A stretch of 64,000 nt of DNA, taken from JAAXIE01 sp965263155 (GTDB lineage Bacteria; Chloroflexota; Dehalococcoidia; Lucifugimonadales; JAAXIE01). The DNA lies in contig OZ253586.1 of the NCBI GenBank assembly GCA_965263155.1, positions 3,286,001 through 3,350,000 of the forward strand. Direction: 5' to 3'. The translations under genes and the position numbers were made by a program. Of the stretch, positions 33,245 to 42,539 are shown one piece after another. The notes under the pieces are model-generated. The model saw only the letters and a program-made list of their open reading frames with translations, ran no database searches and was not told the origin of the DNA. Position 1 is the stretch's first letter, and each line of letters starts with the position of its first letter.

Positions 33245-34666
33245 TCAACCCGACGTGGTGGCGGTCAGGTCGAATATCACACCCAAGTCCGGCAGCGTTT
33301 CCAGTCTTCCCACCTGTTCCACCAGATTGACCCGCGCGGTCTGTGACAAGACACGTCCGGCCAGCCGGTGGAACTTTTCCTCCACTTCAGCATCGCTCAA
33401 GGGGTTCCGGGGATGGCCCTTGGGGTACACGGATTCCTCTACGATGCGCTCACCCGACAGGGTTGTCAGGGTCATGGTGGAAGGCTGTGATTCGGGGTAG
33501 CGTTCGGTGTAGTCGGCCCGCTCGCTCACTGAAATCCTAGCCATTAGCGGACGCAGGGCGGGGTCGTGCAAGCGCTCGTCGTCGAAGGATGCTGGGGTGA
33601 CCTCGCCGTCGGTCAGGGCTATTGCAATCAAGTAGGGCAGGCTGTGGTCAGCGGTCTCGCGGGTACGCGGGTCCCACTTGTTGGGGTCGTTCCCTGCGCT
33701 ACTCCAAGCTTGGTGGTAAGTCTCCAAATGGACTGAGTCAATCTGGTCGGGTGCGACCTTGTCCCTTAAGGCTAGGGCCATCCAGATGGCAGCTTGAGTG
33801 TGTATCTGCGAGGGGAAGTACTTGAAGCCGGGCTCGGCGACCTTGAACTCGCCGCCCCTGCCATCTGGATGCTCCATGGCCGGATGCTCCAAGTCGGCAG
33901 ACCATCCCAACTGCTCCCACAGGCCACGCCGTCCTTCGAAGGGCTCGGGCGGCCCGCTCATGCCCTCCCGAGCCAGCATGGCGGCGAAGACGCCAGCGCG
34001 GGCGGACGCCGCTGTGGCGCACCCCTTCCACATGGAGAGCTCACCTACGCGGGTCTGCCCCAAGGCCATGTTGGGCGTCACCGCCAGCGAGATGGCCTCG
34101 CGTGTCTGCTCCGGAGGCAGCCGCATCAGATTCGCCGCGGCGCAGGCCGAGCCCAGCGCGGCCAGCACCCCTTGGTCCCAGCCGAGTTCGCCCAAGGGTA
34201 TCTGGTCTGCTATGGAGCAGAAGGCTTGATATGCCACGACAATAGCAGTCATGGCTTGGGCCCCACTGCTGTGGGTGGAGTCGGCCACGGCTAGCGCGGC
34301 GGGAATCATGTCGCTGGGGTGGCCGCCTGCTACGGAGAAGAAGTTGTCGTTGCAGTCTAGGTAGCGCACCATGACTGCGTTGGCAAAGGCCGCCATGTCG
34401 GGCGAGGTGGCTTGCCCCGATCCAATGACGTGCGCTGGCTGCGTGTGGGAGACCTGCCCCGCCAGCTGACGGGCGATGCGGGCTGGCTCGCTGTCATAAG
34501 CGCCCAAGGCGCACCCAAGCGAGTCCAGCAGCCTGCGTCTCACATGGTGTGCCGCTTCTGGTGTCAGGTCCTCGTAGGTGAGGGATGAGGCATAGTTGGC
34601 GAGCAGGTCGGCGGTTCGGTCCACAACAGACCCCCATAGCGAAAAGTGACGCCGGTATGTTAGCAT
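33245..34666 (-). CDS. MmgE/PrpD family protein
   Basis: A 473-residue member of the family of 2-methylcitrate dehydratase PrpD, cis-aconitate decarboxylase and related dehydratases. LDSLGCALGAYDSEPARIARQ, given as LDSLGCALGAYDSEPARI, is the family start region; YLDCNDNFFSVAGGHPSDMI (about 108-127) holds the conserved His/Asp active-site stretch, and GPPEPFEGRRGLWEQ follows. ATG 34666 is used; GTG 34624 has a better GGGGG site. It is divergent from the CMD gene 65 bases away, and the two may share a regulatory region. Confidence 0.88.
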   Translation of the reverse strand: MLTYRRHFSLWGSVVDRTADLLANYASSLTYEDLTPEAAHHVRRRLLDSLGCALGAYDSEPARIARQLAGQVSHTQPAHVIGSGQATSPDMAAFANAVMVRYLDCNDNFFSVAGGHPSDMIPAALAVADSTHSSGAQAMTAIVVAYQAFCSIADQIPLGELGWDQGVLAALGSACAAANLMRLPPEQTREAISLAVTPNMALGQTRVGELSMWKGCATAASARAGVFAAMLAREGMSGPPEPFEGRRGLWEQLGWSADLEHPAMEHPDGRGGEFKVAEPGFKYFPSQIHTQAAIWMALALRDKVAPDQIDSVHLETYHQAWSSAGNDPNKWDPRTRETADHSLPYLIAIALTDGEVTPASFDDERLHDPALRPLMARISVSERADYTERYPESQPSTMTLTTLSGERIVEESVYPKGHPRNPLSDAEVEEKFHRLAGRVLSQTARVNLVEQVGRLETLPDLGVIFDLTATTSG

Positions 34667-34731
34667 TTTGGCAGCTTCCGTGACGGCACGCGCTCCCGTT
34701 GCGCCGAGTATCTGGTCATAAGGAGCATAAG

Positions 34732-35268
34732 ATGGCACGAGTCCCATTGAAGAACCGTGAAGATATGTCCCCCGAGGGTCAGCAAGTTTGGGACGAGATC
34801 GCCGGTTCCCGGGGTGGCGTGGCCCCCAACTTCCAAGCCATCCTCAACAACCACCAAGCCGCCAGCAACTTGGCCCACCTCGGAGGCTATGTCCGCTTCG
34901 GCAATAGCTTGGACGACAGGACGAAGTCTCTTGGAGCCCTGACTACGGCTCGAGAAGCCAGCGGTGCGTATGTGTGGACGGTCCAGGTGCCGGGAGCACA
35001 ACGAAACGGCATAGACGACGGCACCATCCAAGCTATCCATGATGGCACCGCGCCGGAAGGGCTGAGCGAGGACGACTCCATAATCGTCCGCTTCATCCAA
35101 GAGTTGCAACGGCAGCACCGGGTGTCCGACGCGACCTATGCCGCTGCCGAGGGGAAGCTGGGCGCGGCCGGAGTGGTTGACCTGCTGGTGCTCACCGGCT
35201 ACTACTGGGGCCTGTGCCACATCCTAGCGGGACTGGATGTCGAGCCTCCCGGAGGCTCCATACTCTAG
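34732..35268 (+). CDS. Carboxymuconolactone decarboxylase (CMD) family protein
   Basis: A 178-residue CMD-fold protein. The AhpD-type CxxC is absent; the matching region reads TTAREASGAYVWTVQVPGAQ, keeping the Glu of decarboxylase-type members. GVVDLLVLTGYYWGLCHIL is the typical C-terminal helix. Relatives include 4-carboxymuconolactone decarboxylase of the protocatechuate pathway. ATG 34732 has AAGGAGC 5 bases upstream. It opens a plus-strand run of catabolic genes reaching about 43.4 kb. Confidence 0.88.
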   Translation: MARVPLKNREDMSPEGQQVWDEIAGSRGGVAPNFQAILNNHQAASNLAHLGGYVRFGNSLDDRTKSLGALTTAREASGAYVWTVQVPGAQRNGIDDGTIQAIHDGTAPEGLSEDDSIIVRFIQELQRQHRVSDATYAAAEGKLGAAGVVDLLVLTGYYWGLCHILAGLDVEPPGGSIL

Positions 35269-35325
35269 CCTGCAACCCCTTGCCCTTAGACTCGACTCTA
35301 AACCCGGCTCCTAGGGAGGTACCAG

Positions 35326-35718
35326 ATGCCAGGAGAGCCAATCATCCCGGCCGGTTCGGCCCCGCCCCTTGCGCCCTATTCCCCCGGCATGAAGTCGGGC
35401 AACACCGTCTTTGTGTCCGGCACCATCCCCAACGATGCTCAAGGGAACGTGGTGGGCAAGGGTGACATGGTGGCCCAGACGGAGCGGGTGCTGGAGAGCA
35501 TCAAGGCCATCCTGGAGGCCGCTGGGAGCAGCATGGAGGACGTGGTGATGAACCATGTCTTCATCACCGACTACGCCAACTATGCCAGCATGAACGAGGT
35601 GTACGGGCGCTACTTCGGCAACACCCGTCCTGCCCGGTACTGCATTAAGTCGGAGCTTGTCCATCCCGATTGGCTGGTAGAAATTGCCTCGGTGGCAGTA
35701 CTGCCCAGCGGTGATTAG
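35326..35718 (+). CDS. RidA (YjgF/YER057c) family protein
   Basis: A 130-residue RidA-type enamine/imine deaminase fold. LAPYSPGMKSGNTVFVSGTI, ARYCIKSELVHPDWLVEIAS (with the Arg and Glu positions of the active site) and RVLESIKAILEAAGSSMEDV are diagnostic. Such proteins act as trimers and hydrolyse reactive imines; RutC-type members work in ring degradation. ATG 35326 has GGGAGGT upstream. A second RidA protein lies at 36799. Confidence 0.9.
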   Translation: MPGEPIIPAGSAPPLAPYSPGMKSGNTVFVSGTIPNDAQGNVVGKGDMVAQTERVLESIKAILEAAGSSMEDVVMNHVFITDYANYASMNEVYGRYFGNTRPARYCIKSELVHPDWLVEIASVAVLPSGD

Positions 35719-35762
35719 AGCACAGCGAGAATCGGCTCATAGCTACACCAAGGAGGTACCCC

Positions 35763-36635
35763 GTGCCTGACGGCAGAATCCGTGTCGGCAACGTGGAGGT
35801 TATCGGGCTGACCGACGCCTCCCTCGACTTCCCTTTGCCCTTGAGCGCCCTCTTCCCAACCATACCCTCTGGGGCATGGGAACCCTTCCGCGAGCGATAT
35901 CCCGACATCTTCCCCAGCCCCGATTCGGCCCACTTCCACTTCGGATGCTACCTCATCCGCTCCGAGGGCCAGACGATCTTGGTGGACACAGGCATCGGCA
36001 ATGCCACCACCAACCCCGGCATCCAAGGCATGATGCGTGTGGATGGACGCCTGCCAGCCGAGTTGTTGTCGGTCTCAATACGACCTGATGACATCGACAC
36101 CGTTTTCTTCACCCACCTCCACATCGACCACGTAGGGTGGAATCTCAGCCAGCATGGCCCGAACGCTAGGGCGACTTTCCCCCGCGCCCGGCATGTGATG
36201 CACCAAGCCGATTGGGAGTTTTTCCAGCAGCCAGCGCAACAGGAGGCGGCCAAGTACTGGGACGAGACCTTGGGGCCGCTGGAAGGCCTTGGGCTGGTAG
36301 ATCTGCTGGATGGAGAAAAAGCCCTGACCAGCGAGGTCACCGCGGTGCCCTTCCCCGGCCATACGCCCGGCCACATGGTGCTGTCCATCGCTTCCCAAGG
36401 CGAGCACGCCATAGTCATAGGCGACGCCGCCATTCACCCCGCGCAAGTGACCGAGCTCGATTGGGGGGTAATCTTCGAGTCGGACCAAGCCATGGCTGCT
36501 ACATCGCGCCACCTGCTCTTCAGTAGAGCCGAGCACGACGACGCCACTCTGGTGGCCTGCCACTTCCCCGGTAAGGGCTTCGGCAAGCTCATCCGTGTCG
36601 AAGGGCGACGCTACTGGCAAAGCCTCGACATCTAG
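35763..36635 (+). CDS. MBL-fold metallo-hydrolase
   Basis: A 290-residue metallo-beta-lactamase-fold hydrolase. The zinc motif is FFTHLHIDHVG (H-x-H-x-D-H), with TILVDTGIG before it, FPGHTPGHMVL for the third ligand and VIGDAAIHPAQ for the fourth. It is of the lactonase/AttM type in general shape, so a lactone or ester ring product could be its substrate, an inference. GTG 35763 follows AAGGAGGTACCCC, a strong site. No signal peptide is visible. Confidence 0.9.
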   Translation: MPDGRIRVGNVEVIGLTDASLDFPLPLSALFPTIPSGAWEPFRERYPDIFPSPDSAHFHFGCYLIRSEGQTILVDTGIGNATTNPGIQGMMRVDGRLPAELLSVSIRPDDIDTVFFTHLHIDHVGWNLSQHGPNARATFPRARHVMHQADWEFFQQPAQQEAAKYWDETLGPLEGLGLVDLLDGEKALTSEVTAVPFPGHTPGHMVLSIASQGEHAIVIGDAAIHPAQVTELDWGVIFESDQAMAATSRHLLFSRAEHDDATLVACHFPGKGFGKLIRVEGRRYWQSLDI

Positions 36636-36650
36636 GAATCCGCTGAGTAA

Positions 36651-36699
36651 CTCCCTTCCCCATCAATAGGGGAAGGGGGGAAGGTTAGGATGGGGGTGA
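36651..36699. repeat. Dispersed intergenic hairpin repeat, copy 4
   Basis: CCCTTCCCC (36652-36660) pairs with GGGGAAGGG around CATCAATA, followed by AGGATGGGGGTGAA as in copy 3. It lies in the 160-base gap between the MBL and RidA genes. Confidence 0.5.
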
Positions 36700-36798
36700 A
36701 GACGTTGATGACTCCCGTCTTGCCTAATCGAAATCTTGGCCTAAAATAAGGCCGAGCACTCCCGATATTCAGGCCAAGGGTCGGATAGGAGACTTCTT

Positions 36799-37266
36799 AT
36801 GCAAGTAGAAGCCAAGCTCAAGGAAATGGGCATCGAGTTGATTTCCATGCCCAACAGGTCAACGGGCAACTTCATTGGGGCCCGGCGCACCGGCAACCTC
36901 GTCTACACATCGGGCCACGGGGCTGGTGTGCCTGAAGGAGGCTTTCTCCACGTCGGCAAGCTGGGCAGCGACCTGACCATCGAACAGGGCTACGCTTGTG
37001 CCCGACAGACGATGATCAACCTGCTGACCACGCTCAAGGCAGAGATAGGCGACTTGGACAAGGTTAAACAGGTGATCAAGCTGCTCTGCATGATCAACTG
37101 CGCCCCCGATTTCGGTGACACCCCCAGCGTAGCCAACGGTGCTTCCGATCTGCTGATTGCCCTCTACGGCGACGCTGGTCGTCACGCCCGCTCAGCAGTA
37201 GGCATGGGCTCCCTGCCCTCGGGTATGCCGGTGGAAATCGAGATGATCGTAGAAATCGAGGACTAG
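36799..37266 (+). CDS. RidA family protein, second copy
   Basis: A 155-residue RidA-like protein of the longer subtype. It has RTGNLVYTSGHGAGVPEGG, AEIGDLDKVKQVIKLLCMIN, and ARSAVGMGSLPSGMPVEIEM, where the Arg and the Glu of the active pocket are kept. It shares little close sequence with the copy at 35326, so it is not a recent duplicate. ATG 36799 follows TAGGAGAC. The luciferase-like gene begins 4 bases after its stop. Confidence 0.9.
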   Translation: MQVEAKLKEMGIELISMPNRSTGNFIGARRTGNLVYTSGHGAGVPEGGFLHVGKLGSDLTIEQGYACARQTMINLLTTLKAEIGDLDKVKQVIKLLCMINCAPDFGDTPSVANGASDLLIALYGDAGRHARSAVGMGSLPSGMPVEIEMIVEIED

Positions 37267-37270
37267 CTCC

Positions 37271-38356
37271 ATGAAATTCGCCCACTTCTCTCAGCTATTC
37301 AACAAGGTGGGCATGGAGACTCCTGCGCGCTACGAGCAGATGTGGCGGGAAGTGGAACTGGCTGACGAGTTGGGTTTCGACTACGGCTTCCAGTCGGTGC
37401 ACCACTTCCACAAGCTGCGTCCCACGCCCGCCGTCTACTGCACTGGAGCCGCAGCCCGCACCAAGCGCATGAGGCTGGGTCCCATGGGCTATACCGCGGG
37501 GCTGCACGATCCCATCAGCATACTGGAAGAGACGCTGGTGCTGGACAACGTGACCAACGGCCGCTTCGAGCTGGGCTTGGTCTTCGGCGTCTATCCCGAC
37601 TACTTCCGTGTAAAGAGCGCCGATCCGTCCATCCGTCGCGAGTGGGCGAAGGAGACGGTGCAGCTTGTAAATGCTTTCTACAGGCACGCTGGTGACGCCC
37701 CTAACGACAATGGGGAACTCTTCAGCTTCCAAGGCTCCCTCCACTCCTACGAAGAGGTGGAGTTGGCCATCCGTCCCGTGCAGCAGCCGGGGCCTCCCAT
37801 CTGGTTGGCATCCACCCAGCGGGAGACGATGAAGTTCCTAGCCCAAGAGGGGGCCCACGGTGGCTACCTGCACCTGAGTGATCGGCAAGAGATGGCCCCT
37901 CGCATGCGGGAGTTCCTAGCGTGGTGGGGCGAAGCTGGCCATCCACGGACGCCCAACATCGGCTACCTCTGCTTCGTATACGTCGACGAGACTGACGAGC
38001 TGGCCATCGAGAAGGCCACGCCATGGGTCATCGCCAGCACTCGCGAAGTCTACGAGAACACACCCCGCCGTGGAGGGGTCTTCACCCAAGCCGAGGAGAA
38101 GGTCGGCCCCCGCAGCGACGAGATATTCCGCAACAAGACTGACATGGACTTCCTGCTGCAAAACAACCTAGTCTTCGTGGGCTCGCCCCAGACCGTGGCC
38201 AACCGAATCCGCGAGGCCGCCGCCGAGGGCATGTTCAACACTATCATGGCCGAGTTCAACATAGGGACTGTGGGTGAGGAAGACCTGATGCGCTCCATCA
38301 ACCTGTTCGGTCAGCAGGTAATCCCCGCGCTCCAGGGCTTCGACCCCACCGGTTGA
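37271..38356 (+). CDS. Luciferase-like (LLM) flavin-dependent monooxygenase
   Basis: A 361-residue TIM-barrel monooxygenase using reduced FMN or F420. FAHFSQLFNKVG, the acidic ELADELGFDYGFQSVHHFH segment, GPMGYTAGLHDPISILEETL, and GRFELGLVFGVYP are typical of LLM-class enzymes. These oxidise sulfonates, amines or cyclic ketones. The neighbours (RidA, MBL hydrolase, Rieske oxygenases) suggest ring or C-N bond oxidation. It follows the RidA gene closely, with the start at ATG 37271. Confidence 0.92.
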   Translation: MKFAHFSQLFNKVGMETPARYEQMWREVELADELGFDYGFQSVHHFHKLRPTPAVYCTGAAARTKRMRLGPMGYTAGLHDPISILEETLVLDNVTNGRFELGLVFGVYPDYFRVKSADPSIRREWAKETVQLVNAFYRHAGDAPNDNGELFSFQGSLHSYEEVELAIRPVQQPGPPIWLASTQRETMKFLAQEGAHGGYLHLSDRQEMAPRMREFLAWWGEAGHPRTPNIGYLCFVYVDETDELAIEKATPWVIASTREVYENTPRRGGVFTQAEEKVGPRSDEIFRNKTDMDFLLQNNLVFVGSPQTVANRIREAAAEGMFNTIMAEFNIGTVGEEDLMRSINLFGQQVIPALQGFDPTG

Positions 38357-38641
38357 GACGGCCGACTTCGGTTTTACGACCCTCTAGCCCAAAGATGGGC
38401 TCTTGAACCAAACAGAAGAGCAAGCCACAAGGCAGGCCGCCGAGGGGCGGGTGATGGCATTGGAGGCTGAGTTGCGCCGGCTCCAATGTGAATCGCTGTA
38501 ATCCACGGCGCGCTGGCTGAGGTATTTCCCTGCGCAACGGTCTCTCCACCCTGCCCCGAACTTGAGCCGCTAGGCAGTCATCCCTATAATCCGCCTGAAG
38601 GCCGCATGGAACTGTGACGGTCTGTCCTTGGGAGGTCTGGT

Positions 38642-39976
38642 ATGGCAGTACAACCGCTGATCCGGGAAGATATTGAGGGGCAGGTCTTTCGCGTGCACCG
38701 CTCGGCGATGACCTCGCCCGACGTGTTGAAGCTGGAGCGACACCGCATCTTCGACCGCTGCTGGCTCTACGTTGGCCACGAGTCAGAAGTGCCCAACGCT
38801 GGCGACTACCGGCGGCGCAAGGTTGGCGGAAGACCGTTGTTCTTCGTGCGCGCCAGCGATAGCAACGTGCGGGTCTTCTATAACACCTGCCGCCACCGCG
38901 GGGCCATGGTGTGCCGCCAAGACCAAGGCAACGGCGAGATATTCCAGTGCTTCTACCACGCTTGGACATTCAACAGCCGTGGCGAGTTGATAGGCGTCCC
39001 AGACGAAGAGGGGTATGCAGAGGGCTTCAACAAGGCCGACCTGAGCCTGCTTTCCCCGCCCAATGTGGACTCTTACAGAGGCTTCATCTTCGTCTGCTAC
39101 GATCCTCACGCCATGGACTTGCGCAGTTACCTAGCTGGGGCTACTGAGTTCATCGACCTCGTAGCCGACCAGTCGGAAGCAGGTATGCGGGTCATCCGCG
39201 GTTCCAACCGCTACAGCATCCAAGCCAACTGGAAGCTGCTGGTGGAGAACAGCTTCGACAACTACCATGTGGGGCCCACTCACAAGACCTACATCGACTA
39301 CCAGACCAGCTTGGGCGTGAAGATACTGCCCCAGTCGGAGCGCTGGTCCGAGGCTTATTCTCTGGGCAATGGACATGCCGTTATGGAGTTCGCAGCTACC
39401 GCTGGGAGGCCCACTGCCCGATGGTCGCCTCTCTTCGGCGACAACACCAAGGAAGAGATCGCCGCTGTCCGGGAGCGCTTGGTGCAGCGGTACGGAGAAG
39501 AGCGCACAAAGCGCATGGCCGACCACAGTCGCAACCTGCTGATATACCCCAACCTGTTCATCATCGACGTGGCTGGACTGACGCTGCGCACCTTCTACCC
39601 CGTTTCCCAAGGAGAGATAGAAATACAGGCTTGGGAGATGGTGCCAGGGGAAGACGATGAGCAACTGCTGCGACGGCGTCTGGACAGCTTCCTGACGTTC
39701 CTTGGCCCAGGCGGATTTGCTACTCCCGACGATTCCGAGGCTTTAGAGACCTGCCAAGCTGGTTTCGCTGCTGATGAGGTGGAGTGGTCCGATGTGTCGC
39801 GAGGGATGCACGTTGAGCACCCTGAGTCGATACATGAGTTGCAACTGCGCACCTTCTGGCGCCAGTGGCACGCCCACCTTCAGGGCGAGGGATGGTTGAC
39901 GTCGGGCAACCCGGAGACACCAGCCCATGGAGTCAATGGAAAGGCCGGGTCGGTGCCCGTGGCAGCCGACGACTAG
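38642..39976 (+). CDS. Rieske oxygenase alpha subunit
   Basis: A 444-residue large subunit, closely similar to those at 22684 and 40041. The Rieske site is CRHRGAM with CFYHAW and the iron site is ENSFDNYHVGPTH. LDSFLTFLGPGGFATPDDSE near the C-terminus is shared by all three. ATG 38642 follows GGGAGGTCTGGT. It is 64 bases from the next alpha subunit, which adjoins a beta subunit, so two alphas may compete for one beta. Confidence 0.93.
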   Translation: MAVQPLIREDIEGQVFRVHRSAMTSPDVLKLERHRIFDRCWLYVGHESEVPNAGDYRRRKVGGRPLFFVRASDSNVRVFYNTCRHRGAMVCRQDQGNGEIFQCFYHAWTFNSRGELIGVPDEEGYAEGFNKADLSLLSPPNVDSYRGFIFVCYDPHAMDLRSYLAGATEFIDLVADQSEAGMRVIRGSNRYSIQANWKLLVENSFDNYHVGPTHKTYIDYQTSLGVKILPQSERWSEAYSLGNGHAVMEFAATAGRPTARWSPLFGDNTKEEIAAVRERLVQRYGEERTKRMADHSRNLLIYPNLFIIDVAGLTLRTFYPVSQGEIEIQAWEMVPGEDDEQLLRRRLDSFLTFLGPGGFATPDDSEALETCQAGFAADEVEWSDVSRGMHVEHPESIHELQLRTFWRQWHAHLQGEGWLTSGNPETPAHGVNGKAGSVPVAADD

Positions 39977-40040
39977 CGCAGAGGACCATCAAAACGGAAA
40001 AGGCATTCCGGGTGCCCATCCTTTGTCTGGAGAGGGCCAC

Positions 40041-41351
40041 ATGGACATACAAGACCTGATCGTCGACGACAGAGAACAGGGAATCTTCAGGTACCATCGC
40101 TCCGCACTGACGTCTCCTGAAATCATGGAGCGGGAGCGGGAGCGCGTATTTGGCCGCTGCTGGCTCTACTTGGGCCACGAGTCCGAGGTGGAGAACCCCG
40201 GCGATTACCGCCGCCGCACGATCGGAGGCAAGCCCCTGTTCTACACGCGGACGGCAGAGGGCGAAATCCGTGTCTTCTACAACACCTGCCGCCATCGCGG
40301 GGCATTGATATGCCGTCACGACAGGGGCAACGCTGGAATCTTCCAGTGCTTCTACCACGCGTGGACGTTCAACAACCGCGGCGATCTTATCGGCGTTCCT
40401 GATGAGGAGGGATACTCGGCCAGCTTCCGCAAGCAGGAGTTTGGCCTGTTATCGCCGCCAAGGGTGGAGAACTACCGCGGACTGCTATTCGTCAGCTATG
40501 ACCCCGATGTTGAGCCTCTGGTCGAATACCTGGCAGGGGCAAGAGAGTACGTCGACATGGTCATGGACCAGACCGAAGGCGGGTTCCGCGTGGTGCCCGG
40601 TGTCAACAAGTACGACATCAGGGCCAACTGGAAGCTGCTCATGGAGAACAGCATCGACCAGTACCATGCCTTCCCTACCCACAAGACCTTCTTCGACTAC
40701 ATGGCAACTATCTGGCCAGACATGCCCCGCAGCTCCACGGGCCGCGGCCGGGAGCTGGGCAACGGCCACGCCATGATGGAGTACTCCGCCACGGCGGGCC
40801 GGCCAGTCGCCCTCTGGACCCCATTCTTTCCTGAAGCGATGAGAGAGGGCATGGAGCGGGACCGCGCCCGGTTGGCAGAGAAGTACGGCGAGACCCGGGC
40901 CCAGCGCATGACCGAGAACCACCGCAACCTATTCATCTACCCCAACCTTGTCATCAACGACGTCAACGCCATCACCATCCGCAACTTTGAGCCCCAAGCC
41001 GTGGACCGGATGCAGGTCACTGCTTGGCACATGGTGCCCCGGAACGACGAGGGTATAGCTCTCGCGACGAGGCTGGACAGCTTCCTCACCTTCCTTGGCC
41101 CAGGAGGCCTAGCAACCCCCGACGACTCAGAGGCCTTGGAATCGTGCCAAGCAGGGTTTGAGGCCACTGAGGTGGAGTGGTCTGACATCTCTCGAGGGAC
41201 ACGACGCGACCCTCAAGCAGTGGACGAACTGCAGATGCGCGGTTTCTGGAGGCGTTGGCACGCCGATATGCTCGGCCTTGGAAAAAACAGAGGGAGGGTC
41301 GATACCAGTGACTATTCCCCCCAAACGGCTGTCATGGCCAATGACGACTGA
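40041..41351 (+). CDS. Rieske oxygenase alpha subunit
   Basis: A 436-residue large subunit with Rieske motif CRHRGAL and CFYHAW and iron site ENSIDQYHAFPTH. ATG 40041 (MDIQDLIVDDREQG) follows GGAGAGGG; an upstream in-frame ATG at 39927 lies inside the preceding gene. The beta subunit starts 55 bases after its stop. Together they should form the catalytic alpha-beta oxygenase, which still needs a reductase and ferredoxin coded elsewhere. Confidence 0.93.
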   Translation: MDIQDLIVDDREQGIFRYHRSALTSPEIMERERERVFGRCWLYLGHESEVENPGDYRRRTIGGKPLFYTRTAEGEIRVFYNTCRHRGALICRHDRGNAGIFQCFYHAWTFNNRGDLIGVPDEEGYSASFRKQEFGLLSPPRVENYRGLLFVSYDPDVEPLVEYLAGAREYVDMVMDQTEGGFRVVPGVNKYDIRANWKLLMENSIDQYHAFPTHKTFFDYMATIWPDMPRSSTGRGRELGNGHAMMEYSATAGRPVALWTPFFPEAMREGMERDRARLAEKYGETRAQRMTENHRNLFIYPNLVINDVNAITIRNFEPQAVDRMQVTAWHMVPRNDEGIALATRLDSFLTFLGPGGLATPDDSEALESCQAGFEATEVEWSDISRGTRRDPQAVDELQMRGFWRRWHADMLGLGKNRGRVDTSDYSPQTAVMANDD

Positions 41352-41406
41352 CGGTATATAGCCTCCCTGATATAACAAGCGAGCACAGCAACAAGAGGAG
41401 AATTGG

Positions 41407-41916
41407 ATGACAAGCCGAGAGATCTCGAAACTGGAACGGGCCGCCCTGCGCCAAGAGGTGGAGGACTTCCTCTACGAGGAGGCCGCCATGCTGGACCAGT
41501 GGCACCTAGACGAATGGGTGACCCTCTTCACCGAGGACTGCCGTTACATTGTGCCCACCACCGACCTGCCCGATGGCGATCCCGCCAAGGACTTGGTATT
41601 CATCGACGACGACATCGTGCGTCTGCGGGCACGCGTGGTGCGCCTCAACAGTCGCCACGCTCATCGCGAGTACCCTTGGTCGCGCACCCGGCGCTTCATC
41701 ACCAACGTCAGGGTCACCGGGGCCAGCGACGACGAGATTAATGTGGCCGCTTCGGCCTTGGTCTATCGCTTCCGCAGCGGTCAAGGCGACCCCTACGTGG
41801 GTCACTACCAGTACACGCTGCGCCGGGTCAACGGCGACCTGAAAATACAATACCGACGGGCCACCCTAGACATGGAGGCCCTCACTTGGCACGGCGCAGT
41901 GAGCATCATCTACTAG
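41407..41916 (+). CDS. Ring-hydroxylating dioxygenase beta subunit
   Basis: A 169-residue SnoaL-fold small subunit: EVEDFLYEEAAMLDQWHLDE is the characteristic opening, TRRFITNVRV is central, and DLKIQYRRATLDMEAL closes the fold. ATG 41407 follows AGAGGAGAA. It pairs with the alpha subunit just upstream. It shares the EFLYxEAxxLD theme with the beta subunit at 26444. Confidence 0.92.
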   Translation: MTSREISKLERAALRQEVEDFLYEEAAMLDQWHLDEWVTLFTEDCRYIVPTTDLPDGDPAKDLVFIDDDIVRLRARVVRLNSRHAHREYPWSRTRRFITNVRVTGASDDEINVAASALVYRFRSGQGDPYVGHYQYTLRRVNGDLKIQYRRATLDMEALTWHGAVSIIY

Positions 41917-41949
41917 GGAGCATCGTATACGTGGAGGAGGCTGTAGGGG

Positions 41950-42510
41950 GTGGATACTAGCAGCGGGGCAATTCTTGGACGAATGCCCGAACTATTCAAT
42001 AAGCTTACTGTGGCTAGCCCGCAGACCCCATGGTGTGCGCAGCGCAAAACGTGGCAACTTGAGAACATCCCAAAGGAGGGTGTCTACGTTTACTATGAGG
42101 ATTCCACGCCTTTGTACGTGGGGCGATCGGATCAAGTAGCAGACCGAATTAAGTCGCATGGTACGCAAGGCAAAAGCAGCGGTTCGGCTACTTTCGCATT
42201 CATCCTTACACGCGACTTGTGGGGTATTTGGAAAGGACCCGTTTGGGATGGCCCCTTTCCAAAGAGGAAGGAAGAGCGTCAAAAGGAGAGATTGATCAAA
42301 AAGGGAACATCAATCAAAAAAGTGCAGCTAAAGAGAGAAACGTTACTAAACGATGATGATGTCTTTCGGGACTTCAAGTGTCAGGTAGAGCGGGTTAAAC
42401 ACATGAAAGTTGAAGTGATAAAGATAGATGACCCATACATGCAGGCCATGTTCGAAGTCTACGCAGCTCATAGACTAGGCACGTATTATAACGATTTCAG
42501 GAATCATTAG
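41950..42510 (+). CDS. GIY-YIG nuclease-like protein
   Basis: A 186-residue protein with a GIY-YIG core: EGVYVYYED for the first motif, PLYVGRSD for the second, then DRIKSH. The rest is Lys-rich and the gene is visibly more A/T-rich than its neighbours, which suggests recent transfer. It sits alone inside a catabolic operon between a Rieske beta subunit and an SDR gene. Start GTG 41950 has GGAGGAGG upstream; ATG 41992 is possible. Stand-alone GIY-YIG proteins act in repair, restriction or mobile elements. Confidence 0.72.
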   Translation: MDTSSGAILGRMPELFNKLTVASPQTPWCAQRKTWQLENIPKEGVYVYYEDSTPLYVGRSDQVADRIKSHGTQGKSSGSATFAFILTRDLWGIWKGPVWDGPFPKRKEERQKERLIKKGTSIKKVQLKRETLLNDDDVFRDFKCQVERVKHMKVEVIKIDDPYMQAMFEVYAAHRLGTYYNDFRNH

Positions 42511-42539
42511 TGTGGGTCGATCACCCGAAGGAGCAATAA

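Noticed and set aside
38400..38505. A short frame ending in a helical ALEAELRRLQ segment, resembling the C-terminus of Uma2-type endonuclease proteins
   Set aside because: Only about 30 residues of low-complexity helix remain and there is no catalytic region, so the assignment cannot be supported.
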